The translations under genes were made by a program, and so were the position numbers. Positions 1 to 8,698 of a DNA stretch of 64,000 nt are shown here, in pieces. The first letter of the stretch is position 1. Every line of letters starts with the position of its first letter. The notes under the pieces were generated by a model. The model was given only the letters and a program-made list of their open reading frames with translations, made no database searches and was not told the origin of the DNA. This stretch comes from Microbacterium paraoxydans (GTDB lineage: Bacteria > Actinomycetota > Actinomycetes > Actinomycetales > Microbacteriaceae): contig NZ_JAGTUK010000005.1 in assembly GCF_018224615.1 (NCBI RefSeq), positions 1 to 64,000 of the forward strand, given 5' to 3'.

Positions 1-159
1 GTGCTCTACAAGGGCGACGTCGTCGAACGAGGACCCGCGGACCAGGTCATCCTGCACCCGCAACACGAGTACACCAAGACCCTCCTCGCCGCCGCCCCCG
101 AACCCGACAACCTCGGCCGCCTCCGCGACGAAGTCCGCACCGAACTCGCGGGGCTGTGA
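1..159 (+). CDS. Peptide ABC transporter ATP-binding protein, C-terminal fragment
   Basis: Only the last 52 codons are in the window; the reading frame is already open at base 1 and stops with TGA at 157-159. The residues match the C-terminal end of Opp/Dpp-type ATPases: a G-D-V-V-E-R-G turn, then an [11 protein letters not shown] stretch and A-A-P-E-P-D, which in this family follows the nucleotide-binding domain. The protein would energise import of peptides or related solutes. It is a different gene from the complete peptide transporter at 5084-10368, so the genome has at least two such systems. The first in-frame GTG at base 1 is not the real start. Confidence 0.75.
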   Translation: MLYKGDVVERGPADQVILHPQHEYTKTLLAAAPEPDNLGRLRDEVRTELAGL

Positions 160-199
160 TCCGGGTCCGCACGGTACGGGACGCGGACGTGCGTCGGGC

Positions 200-205
200 T
201 AGACT
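200..205 (+). promoter_or_regulatory. Probable -10 box (TAGACT) of the gcv operon
   Basis: TAGACT fits the actinobacterial TANNNT -10 consensus and lies just upstream of the glycine riboswitch. Transcription starting about 7 nt downstream (near 212) would include the whole tandem aptamer. No clear -35 hexamer is visible. Confidence 0.45.
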
Positions 206-229
206 GAACCCACAATCGAAGACAGGCCG

Positions 230-421
230 AAAGACCGACGCGGGAGAGCCCCGGCGCACGCAGCCGGGCACCGAAGGAGCAAGCCTCCCCGCCAATCTCT
301 CAGGTACGCGTACCGCGGAGGTCCGGCCGCTCTGAAAAGCGATCCCGATGTCGGGGATCCGCCGACGGTGAAAGCCCGCGTGCTCGTGCGGGCGAAGCTC
401 TCAGGCCCATGACAGAGGGGG
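230..421 (+). ncRNA. Tandem glycine riboswitch (two aptamers) of gcvT
   Basis: Two glycine aptamers lie in series directly before gcvT. Aptamer 1 (about 230-312) has the conserved blocks CCGAAGGAGCAAG at 271-283 and AATCTCTCAGGTA at 294-306. Aptamer 2 (about 325-421) has GCTCTGAAAAGC at 329-340, GGTGAAAGCC at 367-376, GCTCTCAGG near 397-405 and the closing GACAGAGGGG at 411-420; CTCTG 330-334 pairs with CAGAG 413-417 as its P1. Glycine riboswitches of this type normally turn on gcv genes when glycine is in excess. There is no U-tailed terminator hairpin between aptamer 2 and the gene, so control is probably at translation initiation. Confidence 0.93.
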
Positions 422-476
422 AGTTCCCTGGAACGGCGCCGTCGCCGTTCCGCCCGACCCAGCCCGGGAGAACTCC
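420..476 (+). promoter_or_regulatory. Riboswitch expression platform: stem closing over the gcvT start region
   Basis: GGAGTTC at 420-426, directly after aptamer 2, is exactly complementary to GAACTCC at 470-476, which abuts the ATG at 477. Inside it sits a perfect 9-bp hairpin (430-438 with 443-451, 4-nt loop). The ribosome-binding site GGGAG is at 466-470, so the outer stem would cover the last base of the site and the spacer up to the start codon. Inference: glycine binding changes access to this region. No probing data are available to show which state is the off state. Confidence 0.5.
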
Positions 477-1592
477 ATGTCCGAACCCCGCTACACCCCG
501 CTGCGCGAGCGCCACGAGGCCCTCGGCGCGTCGTTCACCGACTTCGGCGGCTGGCAGATGCCGGTGCGCTACACGTCCGACCTCGCCGAGCACCACGCGG
601 TGCGACAGGCGGCGGGCATCTTCGACATCTCGCACATGGCCGAGTTCACGGTGCGTGGCGTCGACGCGGGTGCCTACCTCGACTACGCGCTCGCGGGGCG
701 CCTGTCGGCTCTTGCGGTCGGCAAGGCGAAGTACTCGCTGCTCCTCACGGCCGAGGGCGGCATCGTCGACGATGTGATCGTGTACCGCCTGGCCGACGAC
801 GACTACCTCGTCATCTCGAACGCGGGAAACCGGGACGCTGTGCGCGATGCGCTCGCGGAGCGGGTCGCCGACTCCGGGGCCCCGCACGTCGAGGTCGCCG
901 ACGTGTCCGACGACTACGCGCTGATCGCGGTGCAGGGCCCGCACGCCGAGAAGATCCTCGCGGCGACCCCCGGTATCGCCGACGTGAGTGCGCCGTGGGA
1001 CTCCCAGCGCTACTACGCCTGGGCCTCGGCGACTTTCGCGGGGGAGCCGCTGCTCCTGGCACGCACGGGGTACACCGGGGAGGACGGCTTCGAGCTGCTC
1101 GTCCCCGCGGCCCACGCGGTTGCGCTGTGGGACGCCGTGCTCGACGCCGGCACGCCCCACGGCCTCGTTCCCGCGGGTCTCGCGGCGCGCGACACCCTGC
1201 GCCTGGAGGCCGGGATGCCCCTTTACGGCCACGAGCTGAACCGGGAGACGTCTCCCGCGCAGGCGGGCCTCGGCCGCGTCGTGGTCGCGGCGAAGGACCG
1301 CTTCGTCGGCAAGGACGCCCCGGCTCCCGCACCCGACGCACGCGTGCTGGTCGGCCTGACCGCCGAGGGGCGACGTGCCGGTCGCGCCGGCTACGCGGTC
1401 GTCGACGCCGATGGCGCCCCGCTCGGGGAGATCACCAGCGGCGCCCTGAGCCCGACGCTGGGGCATCCGATCGCGATGGCCTACGTCGACCCTTCTTCCG
1501 CGGAAGAGGGAACCGCAGTATTCCTTGATGTGCGGGGGACCCGTATCCCCGCGACCGTGACCGCCCTGCCTTTCTACCGGAGGAACTCATGA
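477..1592 (+). CDS. gcvT: Glycine cleavage system T protein (aminomethyltransferase)
   Basis: GcvT transfers the aminomethyl group from lipoyl-GcvH to tetrahydrofolate, releasing ammonia and giving 5,10-methylene-THF. At 371 residues it has the usual bacterial length. The N-terminal block ([20 protein letters not shown]) and the later [11 protein letters not shown] and [13 protein letters not shown] motifs are characteristic of the folate-binding aminomethyltransferase fold. The start is the ATG at 477, preceded by GGGAG six bases upstream and by the glycine riboswitch. Its stop overlaps the gcvH start in an ATGA arrangement (1589-1592), so T and H are translationally coupled. Confidence 0.97.
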   Translation: MSEPRYTPLRERHEALGASFTDFGGWQMPVRYTSDLAEHHAVRQAAGIFDISHMAEFTVRGVDAGAYLDYALAGRLSALAVGKAKYSLLLTAEGGIVDDVIVYRLADDDYLVISNAGNRDAVRDALAERVADSGAPHVEVADVSDDYALIAVQGPHAEKILAATPGIADVSAPWDSQRYYAWASATFAGEPLLLARTGYTGEDGFELLVPAAHAVALWDAVLDAGTPHGLVPAGLAARDTLRLEAGMPLYGHELNRETSPAQAGLGRVVVAAKDRFVGKDAPAPAPDARVLVGLTAEGRRAGRAGYAVVDADGAPLGEITSGALSPTLGHPIAMAYVDPSSAEEGTAVFLDVRGTRIPATVTALPFYRRNS

Positions 1593-1966
1593 CCGACCTC
1601 AGCGCACTCCGCTACACCGACGAGCACGAGTGGATCGCCGGTGACGGCGACACCGTGACCATCGGCATCACCGACTACGCCGCCGAGAAGCTGGGTGACG
1701 TGGTGTTCGTCGAGCTGCCCGCCGTCGGCACCGAGATCACCGCGGGCTCCGTGGTGGGTGAGATCGAGTCGACCAAGTCGGTCGGCGAGCTGTACGCCCC
1801 GGTGGCCGGCACGGTCGTCGAGGTCAACGACGCGGTGGTCGACGACCCGTCGCTCGTGAACGCCGAGCCGTTCGAGGGCGGCTGGCTCCTCAAGGTCTCG
1901 GTCGCCGCCGGCGCCCTGGACGGACTGCTCGACCGCGACGCCTACGTCGCACTCACGGAGGGCTGA
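1589..1966 (+). CDS. gcvH: Glycine cleavage system H protein (lipoyl carrier)
   Basis: GcvH carries the aminomethyl intermediate on a lipoamide arm between the P, T and L proteins. The 125-residue sequence has the normal size and the lipoyl-lysine context E-S-T-K-S-V-G-E-L, with the modified lysine at residue 63. The start overlaps gcvT by four bases and gcvP follows after seven bases, so the three genes form one operon under the riboswitch. A lipoyl ligase or LipA/LipB must act on it but is not encoded here. Confidence 0.97.
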   Translation: MTDLSALRYTDEHEWIAGDGDTVTIGITDYAAEKLGDVVFVELPAVGTEITAGSVVGEIESTKSVGELYAPVAGTVVEVNDAVVDDPSLVNAEPFEGGWLLKVSVAAGALDGLLDRDAYVALTEG

Positions 1967-1973
1967 GACAGAA

Positions 1974-4868
1974 GTGGTTGCTTTCGCCGATCGTCACATC
2001 GGACCCACCGAGACCGCCCAGCGCACGATGCTCGACGCGCTCGGCCTCGGCGGCGCGGAGGAGGGCCCCACGAGCCCGGTCGAGACGCTCATGCGCCAGG
2101 CCGTCCCCGCCTCGATCTACCTGGCGCCGGAGGCCGCGGTCGCGGAATCGCGTATCCCTGTCGCCGCGAGCGAGACCGAGGCGCTCGACGAGTTGCGCGC
2201 TCTCGCGTCGCGCAACACGGTCCGCCGCACGATGATCGGCCTCGGGTACTACGGCACCATCACGCCGCAGGTGATCCAGCGCAACGTGCTGGAGAACCCG
2301 TCGTGGTACACGGCCTACACGCCGTACCAGCCGGAGATCTCGCAGGGGCGCCTGGAGGCGCTCATCAACTTCCAGACCATGGTCGCCGAGCTCACCGGGC
2401 TCAGCACCGCGAACGCGTCGATGCTCGACGAGTCGACCGCGGTGGTGGAGGGCATGCTGCTCGCACGCCGCGCCTCGAAGTCCGCGTCGAACGTGTTCGC
2501 GGTCGACGCCGATGCGCTGCCGCAGACCAGGGCCATGCTCGCATCGCGCGCGGAGGCCCTCGGCATCGAACTCGTGACGGTCGACGTCGCCGCGGGTGAG
2601 GAGCTGCCGGACGAGCTGTTCGGCGTGTTCGTGCAGTACCCGGGCGCCTCGGGTCGCGTGTGGGACCCGACGGCGGTGTTCGAGGCGGCTCACCTCGCGG
2701 GTGGCCTCGCGGTGGCCGCGGCCGACCTGCTCGCGCTCACGCTGCTGACCGCCCCCGGCACGCTCGGGGCCGACGTCGCGGTGGGCACGACGCAGCGCTT
2801 CGGTGTGCCGATGGGCTTCGGCGGACCGCACGCCGGGTACATGGCGGTGCGCTCGGGGCTCGAGCGCCAGCTGCCCGGTCGCCTGGTGGGCGTGTCGGTC
2901 GATGCCGACGGCAAGCCCGCGTACCGGCTCTCGCTGCAGACGCGCGAGCAGCACATCCGCCGCGAGAAGGCCACGTCCAACATCTGCACCGCGCAGGTGC
3001 TGCTGGCCGTGATGGCGTCGATGTACGCGGTGTACCACGGGCCGGACGGGCTGCGCGCGATCGCGGGGGACGTCGCCGCCAAGGCCACGCTGCTGCGCGA
3101 CTGGCTGGTCGAGGCCGGGGCCGAGGTCGTGCACGAGCACTTCTTCGACACGCTCACGGTGCGCGTGCCCGGCCGCGCGGCGGAGCTCGCCGCGCGGGCA
3201 CGTGACGAGCACGGAATCCTGCTGCGCGTGGCGGACGCCGACACGATCGGTGTCGCGGTGGACGAGACGACCACGTTCACCGACCTGCACCGGGTGGCGC
3301 TGGTGTTCGGCGGCAAGACGGAGCGGGCGTTCGCGTTCTTCGGCGGCGGGACGAACGCACTGCCGACGGCTCTGCGCCGCGAGGACGAGTACCTTACGCA
3401 CCCGGTGTTCCACGCGCACCGCAGCGAGACCGCGATGATGCGCTACCTGAAGACCCTGTCCGACCGCGACTACGCGCTCGATCGCGGCATGATCCCGCTG
3501 GGGTCCTGCACCATGAAGCTGAACGCGGCGACGGAGATGGCGGCGATCACGTGGCCGGAGTTCGCCGGCATCCACCCGTTCGCTCCCGCGGACGACGTGC
3601 AGGGCTACCTCGAGCTGATCGATCAGCTCGAGAGCTGGCTCGCCGAGATCACCGGGTACGACGCGGTGTCGCTGCAGCCCAACGCGGGTTCGCAGGGCGA
3701 GCTCGCCGGGCTTCTCGCGATCCGCGGCTACCACCACGCGAACGGCGACACCCACCGCACGGTGTGCCTCATCCCGTCGTCGGCGCACGGCACGAACGCG
3801 GCGTCGGCCGTGCTCGCCGGGATGCGGGTCGTGGTCGTGGCGAGTGATGCGCTCGGCAACGTCGACCTCGACGACCTGCGGGCCAAGATCGCGCAGCACG
3901 CCGAGGAGCTCGCGGCGCTGATGATCACCTATCCCTCGACGCACGGCGTGTACGAGGAGCAGGTGGTCGACATCACGACCGCGGTGCACGAGGCCGGCGG
4001 CCAGGTGTATGTCGACGGTGCGAACCTCAACGCGCTGCTCGGTTATGCCCGCTTCGGCGACCTGGGCGGCGACGTGTCGCACCTCAACCTGCACAAGACG
4101 TTCGCGATCCCGCACGGCGGGGGCGGCCCCGGCATCGGGCCGGTCGCGGCGAAGGCGCACCTGGCGCCGTACCTGCCGTCGCACCCGCTCGCGCAGCGCG
4201 CCGAGCACTTCGGCGGATACACGTTCGACGGTGCGGTCATCTCGGCGGCGCCCTACGGTTCCGCGGGAATCCTGCCGATCTCGTGGGCCTACGTGCGCAT
4301 GATGGGCGCGGACGGCCTGCGTCGTGCGACCGCTGCGGCGGTGCTGTCGGCGAACTACATCGCGGAGCGGCTGGGCGCGCACTTCCCGGTGCTCTACACG
4401 GGCGAGAACGGTCGGGTCGCGCACGAGTGCATCCTCGATCTGCGTCCGCTCAAGGAAGCCACCGGCATCACGGTCGACGACGTCGCCAAGCGCCTGATCG
4501 ACTACGGCTTCCACGCCCCGACGATGTCGTTCCCGGTCGCGGGCACGCTCATGGTCGAACCGACCGAGTCGGAGGACCTCGACGAGATCGAGCGGTTCAT
4601 CGAGGCCATGATCATGATCAAGGCGGAGGCCGATGCGGTGGCCGCCGGTCGCTGGCCCGCCGACGACAACCCGCTCGTACACGCGCCGCACACCGCGGTG
4701 TCGCTCATCGCGGGGGAGTGGACGCACGCCTACACGCGCGAGGAGGCCGCCTATCCGGTGCGCTCGCTCATCGCGGCGAAGTACTGGCCGCCGGTGCGCC
4801 GCATCGACCAAGCGTACGGCGACCGCAACCTGGTGTGCGCGTGCCCGCCGGTGGAGGCGTTCGCCTGA
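1974..4868 (+). CDS. gcvP: Glycine dehydrogenase (decarboxylating), P protein
   Basis: The PLP-dependent P protein decarboxylates glycine and loads the aminomethyl group onto GcvH. It is the fused single-chain form (964 residues), as in enterobacteria and actinobacteria, not the split GcvPA/GcvPB form. The PLP lysine is K708 in the H-L-N-L-H-K-T-F segment, followed by a glycine-rich PHGGGGPG loop. The start is GTG at 1974, giving an N-terminus ([11 protein letters not shown]) typical of the family. It is the last gene of the operon and is followed by a strong terminator hairpin. The L protein (lipoamide dehydrogenase) is not in the window and is probably shared with other 2-oxoacid dehydrogenases. 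Confidence 0.97.
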   Translation: MVAFADRHIGPTETAQRTMLDALGLGGAEEGPTSPVETLMRQAVPASIYLAPEAAVAESRIPVAASETEALDELRALASRNTVRRTMIGLGYYGTITPQVIQRNVLENPSWYTAYTPYQPEISQGRLEALINFQTMVAELTGLSTANASMLDESTAVVEGMLLARRASKSASNVFAVDADALPQTRAMLASRAEALGIELVTVDVAAGEELPDELFGVFVQYPGASGRVWDPTAVFEAAHLAGGLAVAAADLLALTLLTAPGTLGADVAVGTTQRFGVPMGFGGPHAGYMAVRSGLERQLPGRLVGVSVDADGKPAYRLSLQTREQHIRREKATSNICTAQVLLAVMASMYAVYHGPDGLRAIAGDVAAKATLLRDWLVEAGAEVVHEHFFDTLTVRVPGRAAELAARARDEHGILLRVADADTIGVAVDETTTFTDLHRVALVFGGKTERAFAFFGGGTNALPTALRREDEYLTHPVFHAHRSETAMMRYLKTLSDRDYALDRGMIPLGSCTMKLNAATEMAAITWPEFAGIHPFAPADDVQGYLELIDQLESWLAEITGYDAVSLQPNAGSQGELAGLLAIRGYHHANGDTHRTVCLIPSSAHGTNAASAVLAGMRVVVVASDALGNVDLDDLRAKIAQHAEELAALMITYPSTHGVYEEQVVDITTAVHEAGGQVYVDGANLNALLGYARFGDLGGDVSHLNLHKTFAIPHGGGGPGIGPVAAKAHLAPYLPSHPLAQRAEHFGGYTFDGAVISAAPYGSAGILPISWAYVRMMGADGLRRATAAAVLSANYIAERLGAHFPVLYTGENGRVAHECILDLRPLKEATGITVDDVAKRLIDYGFHAPTMSFPVAGTLMVEPTESEDLDEIERFIEAMIMIKAEADAVAAGRWPADDNPLVHAPHTAVSLIAGEWTHAYTREEAAYPVRSLIAAKYWPPVRRIDQAYGDRNLVCACPPVEAFA

Positions 4869-4881
4869 GCAGTTGACGGTT

Positions 4882-4931
4882 CGCGGACGGCGTCGCGATG
4901 GCCCTCGGGTCGCGCGACGCCGTCCGCGTTT
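4882..4931 (+). terminator. Terminator of the gcv operon
   Basis: A perfect 16-bp inverted repeat (4882-4897 with 4913-4928) with a 15-nt loop starts 14 nt after the gcvP stop and is followed by a short TTTCC run. Confidence 0.8.
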
Positions 4932-5014
4932 CCGTATGTTTCGCGCGTGTGACGATTGGTCACCACTCAGTAACAGTTCGTTAGCCGAGTGCGTCGGCGA
5001 GCGGACTCGCGGGT

Positions 5015-5020
5015 TACGCT
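5015..5020 (+). promoter_or_regulatory. Possible -10 box (TACGCT) of the peptide ABC operon
   Basis: TACGCT fits TANNNT and is 63 nt upstream of the lipoprotein start, leaving a leader of about 57 nt that contains the AGGAGG ribosome-binding site at 5071-5076. No convincing -35 hexamer. Confidence 0.35.
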
Positions 5021-5083
5021 CAGGTATCCCTGCGTGCTCGATGATGCGCACGCAGAATTCCCACGTCCACAGGAGGACACAAA

Positions 5084-6736
5084 GTGAAGCGCAACAAGAT
5101 CGCCCTGGCGGGCGTCGCGCTGTTCGCGGGTGGCGCTCTGGCGCTCGCGGGCTGCGCGGGCGGATCCGGCAACACCGGTGACGGCGGCAACGGTGGGGCC
5201 AAGGCCGACCCCGACGCCATCATCACGACCAACGGCTCGGAGCCCGAGAACCCGCTGATCCCGACCAACACGAACGAGGTCGGTGGCGGCAAGATCCTCG
5301 ACGAGATCTTCGCCGGGCTCGTCTACTACGACGCCGAGGGCAAGCCGGTCAACGACATGGCCGAGGAGATCACCACCGAGGACCCGCAGCACCTCACCGT
5401 GAAGCTGAAGGAGGGCCAGACGTTCTCCAACGGCGAGGAGGTCACGGCCGACAACTTCATCAAGGCGTGGAACTACGGCGCACAGGCCGACAACGCTCAC
5501 CTCTCGAACTACTTCTTCGAGGACATCGAGGGTTTCCAGAACACCCCGGACGTCTACGGCGCACAGGGCGACATGTCGGGTCTGGAGCAGGTCGACGACT
5601 ACACCTTCAAGATCACGCTGAACAAGCCGGCCGCCGACTTCGCGCTGCGCCTGGGCTACTCGGCGTACTACCCGCTGCCCGACGTCGCGTTCGAGGACAT
5701 CGACGCGTTCGGTGAGAACCCGATCGGCAACGGCCCGTACAAGCTCGACGGTGAGGGGGCCTGGCAGCACGACGTGCAGATCGACCTGGTCCGCAACGAC
5801 GACTACGACGGCGGTCGCAAGGCGAAGAACGGTGGTCTGACGATCAAGTTCTACGCGACGCAGGACGCGGCCTACGCCGACCTGCAGGGCAACAAGGTCG
5901 ACGTCATCGACGTCATCCCCGCGGTGTCGCTGCCGACCTTCCAGGACGACCTGGGCGACCGTGCGGTGAACCAGCCGTCGGCCGTCTTCCAGTCGTTCAC
6001 GATCGGTCAGTTCCTGCCGCACTTCTCCGGCGAGGAGGGCATCCTCCGTCGCCAGGCCATCTCGATGGCGTTCGACCGCGACCAGATCACCGACAAGATC
6101 TTCTTCGGCACCCGCACCACGGCCTCCGACTTCACGTCGCCGGTCATCGACGGCTGGTCTGACTCGATCAAGGGCAACGAGGTCCTGAAGTACGACCCCG
6201 AGAAGGCCAAGGAACTGTGGGCCGAGGCCGACGCCATCTCCCCGTGGGAGGGCGAGTTCAAGATCGCTTACAACACCGACGGTGGCCACCAGGAGTGGGT
6301 CGACGCCGTCACCAACGCGATCTCGAACACGCTGGGCATCGAGGCGTCGGGCGACCCGTACCCGACCTTCTCCGTGATCCGCGAGGAGATCAACAACAAC
6401 AGCATCAAGACCGCTGCCCGTTCGGGTTGGCAGGCCGACTACCCGGGTCTGTACAACTTCCTCGGCCCGCTCTACGCGACCAACGCCGGTTCTAACGACG
6501 GTGACTACTCGAACCCCGAGTTCGACGAGCTGATCGCCGAGGGCATCAGCAACACCGACACCGCGGCGCAGGTCGAGGAGTTCACCAAGGCGCAGGAGAT
6601 CCTGTTCAACGATCTCCCCGCGATCCCGCTGTGGTACTCCAACGTGACCGGTGGTTACGCCGACACCGTCGACAACGTCACGTTCGGCTGGAACTCGGTC
6701 CCGCTGTACTACGAGATCACGAAGGCTGCCGAATAG
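5084..6736 (+). CDS. Peptide ABC transporter substrate-binding lipoprotein (SBP family 5)
   Basis: This is the extracellular binding component of an oligopeptide/dipeptide importer. The first 24 residues form a lipoprotein signal: basic start (MKRNK), hydrophobic core, and lipobox L-A-G-C with the lipidated cysteine at residue 24, followed by a Gly/Asn linker. The 550-residue length and the IIGNGPYKL-like core motif (here P-I-G-N-G-P-Y-K-L) are typical of SBP_bac_5 proteins. The start is GTG at 5084 with AGGAGG seven bases upstream. The two permeases and a double ATPase follow, separated from this gene by a strong hairpin. Which peptide or opine is bound cannot be read from the sequence. Confidence 0.93.
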   Translation: MKRNKIALAGVALFAGGALALAGCAGGSGNTGDGGNGGAKADPDAIITTNGSEPENPLIPTNTNEVGGGKILDEIFAGLVYYDAEGKPVNDMAEEITTEDPQHLTVKLKEGQTFSNGEEVTADNFIKAWNYGAQADNAHLSNYFFEDIEGFQNTPDVYGAQGDMSGLEQVDDYTFKITLNKPAADFALRLGYSAYYPLPDVAFEDIDAFGENPIGNGPYKLDGEGAWQHDVQIDLVRNDDYDGGRKAKNGGLTIKFYATQDAAYADLQGNKVDVIDVIPAVSLPTFQDDLGDRAVNQPSAVFQSFTIGQFLPHFSGEEGILRRQAISMAFDRDQITDKIFFGTRTTASDFTSPVIDGWSDSIKGNEVLKYDPEKAKELWAEADAISPWEGEFKIAYNTDGGHQEWVDAVTNAISNTLGIEASGDPYPTFSVIREEINNNSIKTAARSGWQADYPGLYNFLGPLYATNAGSNDGDYSNPEFDELIAEGISNTDTAAQVEEFTKAQEILFNDLPAIPLWYSNVTGGYADTVDNVTFGWNSVPLYYEITKAAE

Positions 6737-6750
6737 GCCTGACGGAGCTC

Positions 6751-6796
6751 GCACCCGCGAGGCGGTGACGGTTTCCGTCACCGCCTCGTCGGGTGC
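6751..6796 (+). terminator. Intra-operon hairpin between binding protein and permease
   Basis: A 14-bp perfect stem (6758-6771 with 6775-6788, loop TTT) is extended by an outer 6-bp stem (GCACCC 6751-6756 with GGGTGC 6791-6796). There is no U-run. In SBP-permease operons such hairpins usually protect the upstream mRNA or cause partial termination, so that the binding protein is made in excess over the membrane parts. Confidence 0.7.
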
Positions 6797-6837
6797 TCCC
6801 GTTCGGTCTGTTCGCGCCCTCCCGAAAGGGACTGCGG

Positions 6838-7764
6838 ATGCCCAGCTATATCATCAGACGTCTTCTCCAGGTGATCCCCGTGTTCTTCGGGGCCACCCTG
6901 CTCATCTACTTCCTCGTGTTCGCGATGCCAGGCGACCCGATCCTGGCCCTGTTCGGTGATCGCACGCCGAGCGAGGCACTCGTCAACGCCCTCCGCGAGG
7001 AGTATCACCTCAACGACCCGTTCCTGGTCCAGTACTGGTACTACATCACCGGTGTGTTCCAGGGCGACCTCGGCACGACCTTCTCCGGTCGTCCGGTCTC
7101 CGCGGTGCTCGTCGACACGCTTCCGGTCACCGGCCGTCTCGCCATCATGGCGATCGCGATCGAGTTCACCCTCGCGATCCTGATCGGCACGATCTCTGCG
7201 CTGCGCAAGGGCAAGCTGTTCGACACGACGGCCCTGCTCGTCGCGCTCGTGGCCCTGGCGATCCCGATCTTCGTGCTGTGCTTCCTGGCCCAGTACTTCC
7301 TGGCGATCCAGTGGGGCTGGTTCAGCCCGACCGTCGGCTCCGACAACGACTGGGGCGGCCTGTGGCTTCCTGCACTCGTGCTCGGGTTCAGCCTCTTCGC
7401 CGTCAGCATGCGCCTGATGCGCAGCTCGGTGATCGACACCCTCAACCAGGACTGGGTGCGCACGGCATACAGCAAGGGACTCTCGCGCACGCGCGTGATC
7501 CCGGTGCACGTGCTGCGCAACTCCCTGCTCCCGGTCATCACCAACTCCGCCACGAACTTCGGTGTGCTCCTCGTCGGCGCCACCGTGACCGAGGGGATCT
7601 TCAACATCCCCGGTGTCGGCAACACGCTCTACCAGGCGGCGATCCGCGGGGAGGGGCCCACCGTGGTCTCCTTCGTGACCGTGTTCGTCATCCTGTACGT
7701 GCTGGTGAACCTTGTCATCGACCTGCTCTACGGTCTGCTCGACCCGAGGATCCGCTATGTCTGA
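6838..7764 (+). CDS. Peptide ABC transporter permease (DppB/OppB type)
   Basis: This is the first inner-membrane subunit of the peptide importer. Residues 1-35 have the family N-terminus (MPSYIIRRLLQVIPVFFGAT) with its first membrane span and the F-A-M-P-G-D-P motif. The EAA-type cytoplasmic loop is visible as R-T-A-Y-S-K-G-L-S near residue 210. Length is 308 residues with about six membrane spans. I chose the ATG at 6838 because it has an AAGGG ribosome-binding site and starts the conserved N-terminus; an upstream GTG at 6793 lies inside the intergenic hairpin. The 3' end overlaps the next permease by eight bases. Confidence 0.92.
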   Translation: MPSYIIRRLLQVIPVFFGATLLIYFLVFAMPGDPILALFGDRTPSEALVNALREEYHLNDPFLVQYWYYITGVFQGDLGTTFSGRPVSAVLVDTLPVTGRLAIMAIAIEFTLAILIGTISALRKGKLFDTTALLVALVALAIPIFVLCFLAQYFLAIQWGWFSPTVGSDNDWGGLWLPALVLGFSLFAVSMRLMRSSVIDTLNQDWVRTAYSKGLSRTRVIPVHVLRNSLLPVITNSATNFGVLLVGATVTEGIFNIPGVGNTLYQAAIRGEGPTVVSFVTVFVILYVLVNLVIDLLYGLLDPRIRYV

Positions 7765-8698
7765 CCCCACCACGCAGAAGCACTATGTCGCTCCTGTCGA
7801 GACCGAGTCGATCGCGATCGACGCGGTGCGCGTCGCCGAGAAACCCAGCAACCTGTGGCGCGACGCCTGGCGCGACCTGCGCCGTCGCCCGATGTTCTGG
7901 TTCTCGGTGCTGCTCGCCGCCCTGTTCATCCTGATGTCGTTGTGGCCGACCCTGTTCACGCAGGTCAACCCCCGCGCGTGCGACCTGACGTACAGTAACG
8001 AGGGCCCGACGCCGGGCCACCCGCTCGGGTACAACTTCCAGGGGTGCGACATCTACGCGCGCGTCGTCTGGGGTGCCCAGGTCTCGCTGTCCGTGGGTCT
8101 GATCGCCACGGCGATCTCCGCGGTCCTCGGCCTGATCATGGGTGCCCTGGCGGGCTTCTACGGCGGCTGGCTCGACGCGCTGCTGTCCCGCATCGGCGAC
8201 ATCTTCTTCGCGATCCCGTACATCCTGGCCGCCCTGGTCGTGATGACGGTGTTCTCGGACTACCGCTCGGTGTGGACGCTCGCGCTCGCGATCGGTGGCT
8301 TCTCCTGGGCATCGACGGCACGCGTCGTGCGCGCGGAGATCCTCCGGGTGCGGCAGGCGGACTTCGTCATGGCCTCGCGCTCCCTCGGACAGTCCCGCTT
8401 CAAGACGCTGCTGACGCACGTGATCCCCAACGGCATCGCACCGCTGCTGGTCGTGTCGACCCTGGGCCTCGCAGCGGCGATCGTGGCGGAGGCCACGCTG
8501 TCGTTCCTCGGTGTCGGGCTCGGCGGCACGGTGGTGTCGTGGGGTAACGACATCAGCCAGGCACAGGCGGCACTGCGCATCGCCCCGATGTCGCTCATCT
8601 ATCCATCGATCGCGCTCACCCTCTCGGTGCTCGCGTTCGTCGGCCTCGGCGAGCTCATCCGAGACGCCCTCGACCCGAAGGCGAGGGCCCGCCGATGA
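7757..8698 (+). CDS. Peptide ABC transporter permease (DppC/OppC type)
   Basis: This is the second permease of the peptide importer, 313 residues. It has a hydrophilic N-terminal tail of about 45 residues, then R-R-R-P-M-F-W-F and the first membrane span, as is usual for DppC proteins. The EAA loop (M-A-S-R-S-L-G-Q-S) and a C-terminal L-D-P-K-A-R-A end are both characteristic. It overlaps dppB by eight bases (start ATG at 7757) and overlaps the ATPase gene in an ATGA arrangement at 8695-8698, so the transporter genes are translationally coupled. Confidence 0.92.
   Translation: MSDPTTQKHYVAPVETESIAIDAVRVAEKPSNLWRDAWRDLRRRPMFWFSVLLAALFILMSLWPTLFTQVNPRACDLTYSNEGPTPGHPLGYNFQGCDIYARVVWGAQVSLSVGLIATAISAVLGLIMGALAGFYGGWLDALLSRIGDIFFAIPYILAALVVMTVFSDYRSVWTLALAIGGFSWASTARVVRAEILRVRQADFVMASRSLGQSRFKTLLTHVIPNGIAPLLVVSTLGLAAAIVAEATLSFLGVGLGGTVVSWGNDISQAQAALRIAPMSLIYPSIALTLSVLAFVGLGELIRDALDPKARARR

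Noticed and set aside
409..777. Open frame starting inside the riboswitch
   Set aside because: Overlaps gcvT in another frame and its start lies in the second aptamer.
1953..5051. 1032-codon open frame on the minus strand opposite gcvP
   Set aside because: Arg/His/Asp-rich shadow of a high-GC gene; gcvP on the plus strand has full family motifs and the operon context.
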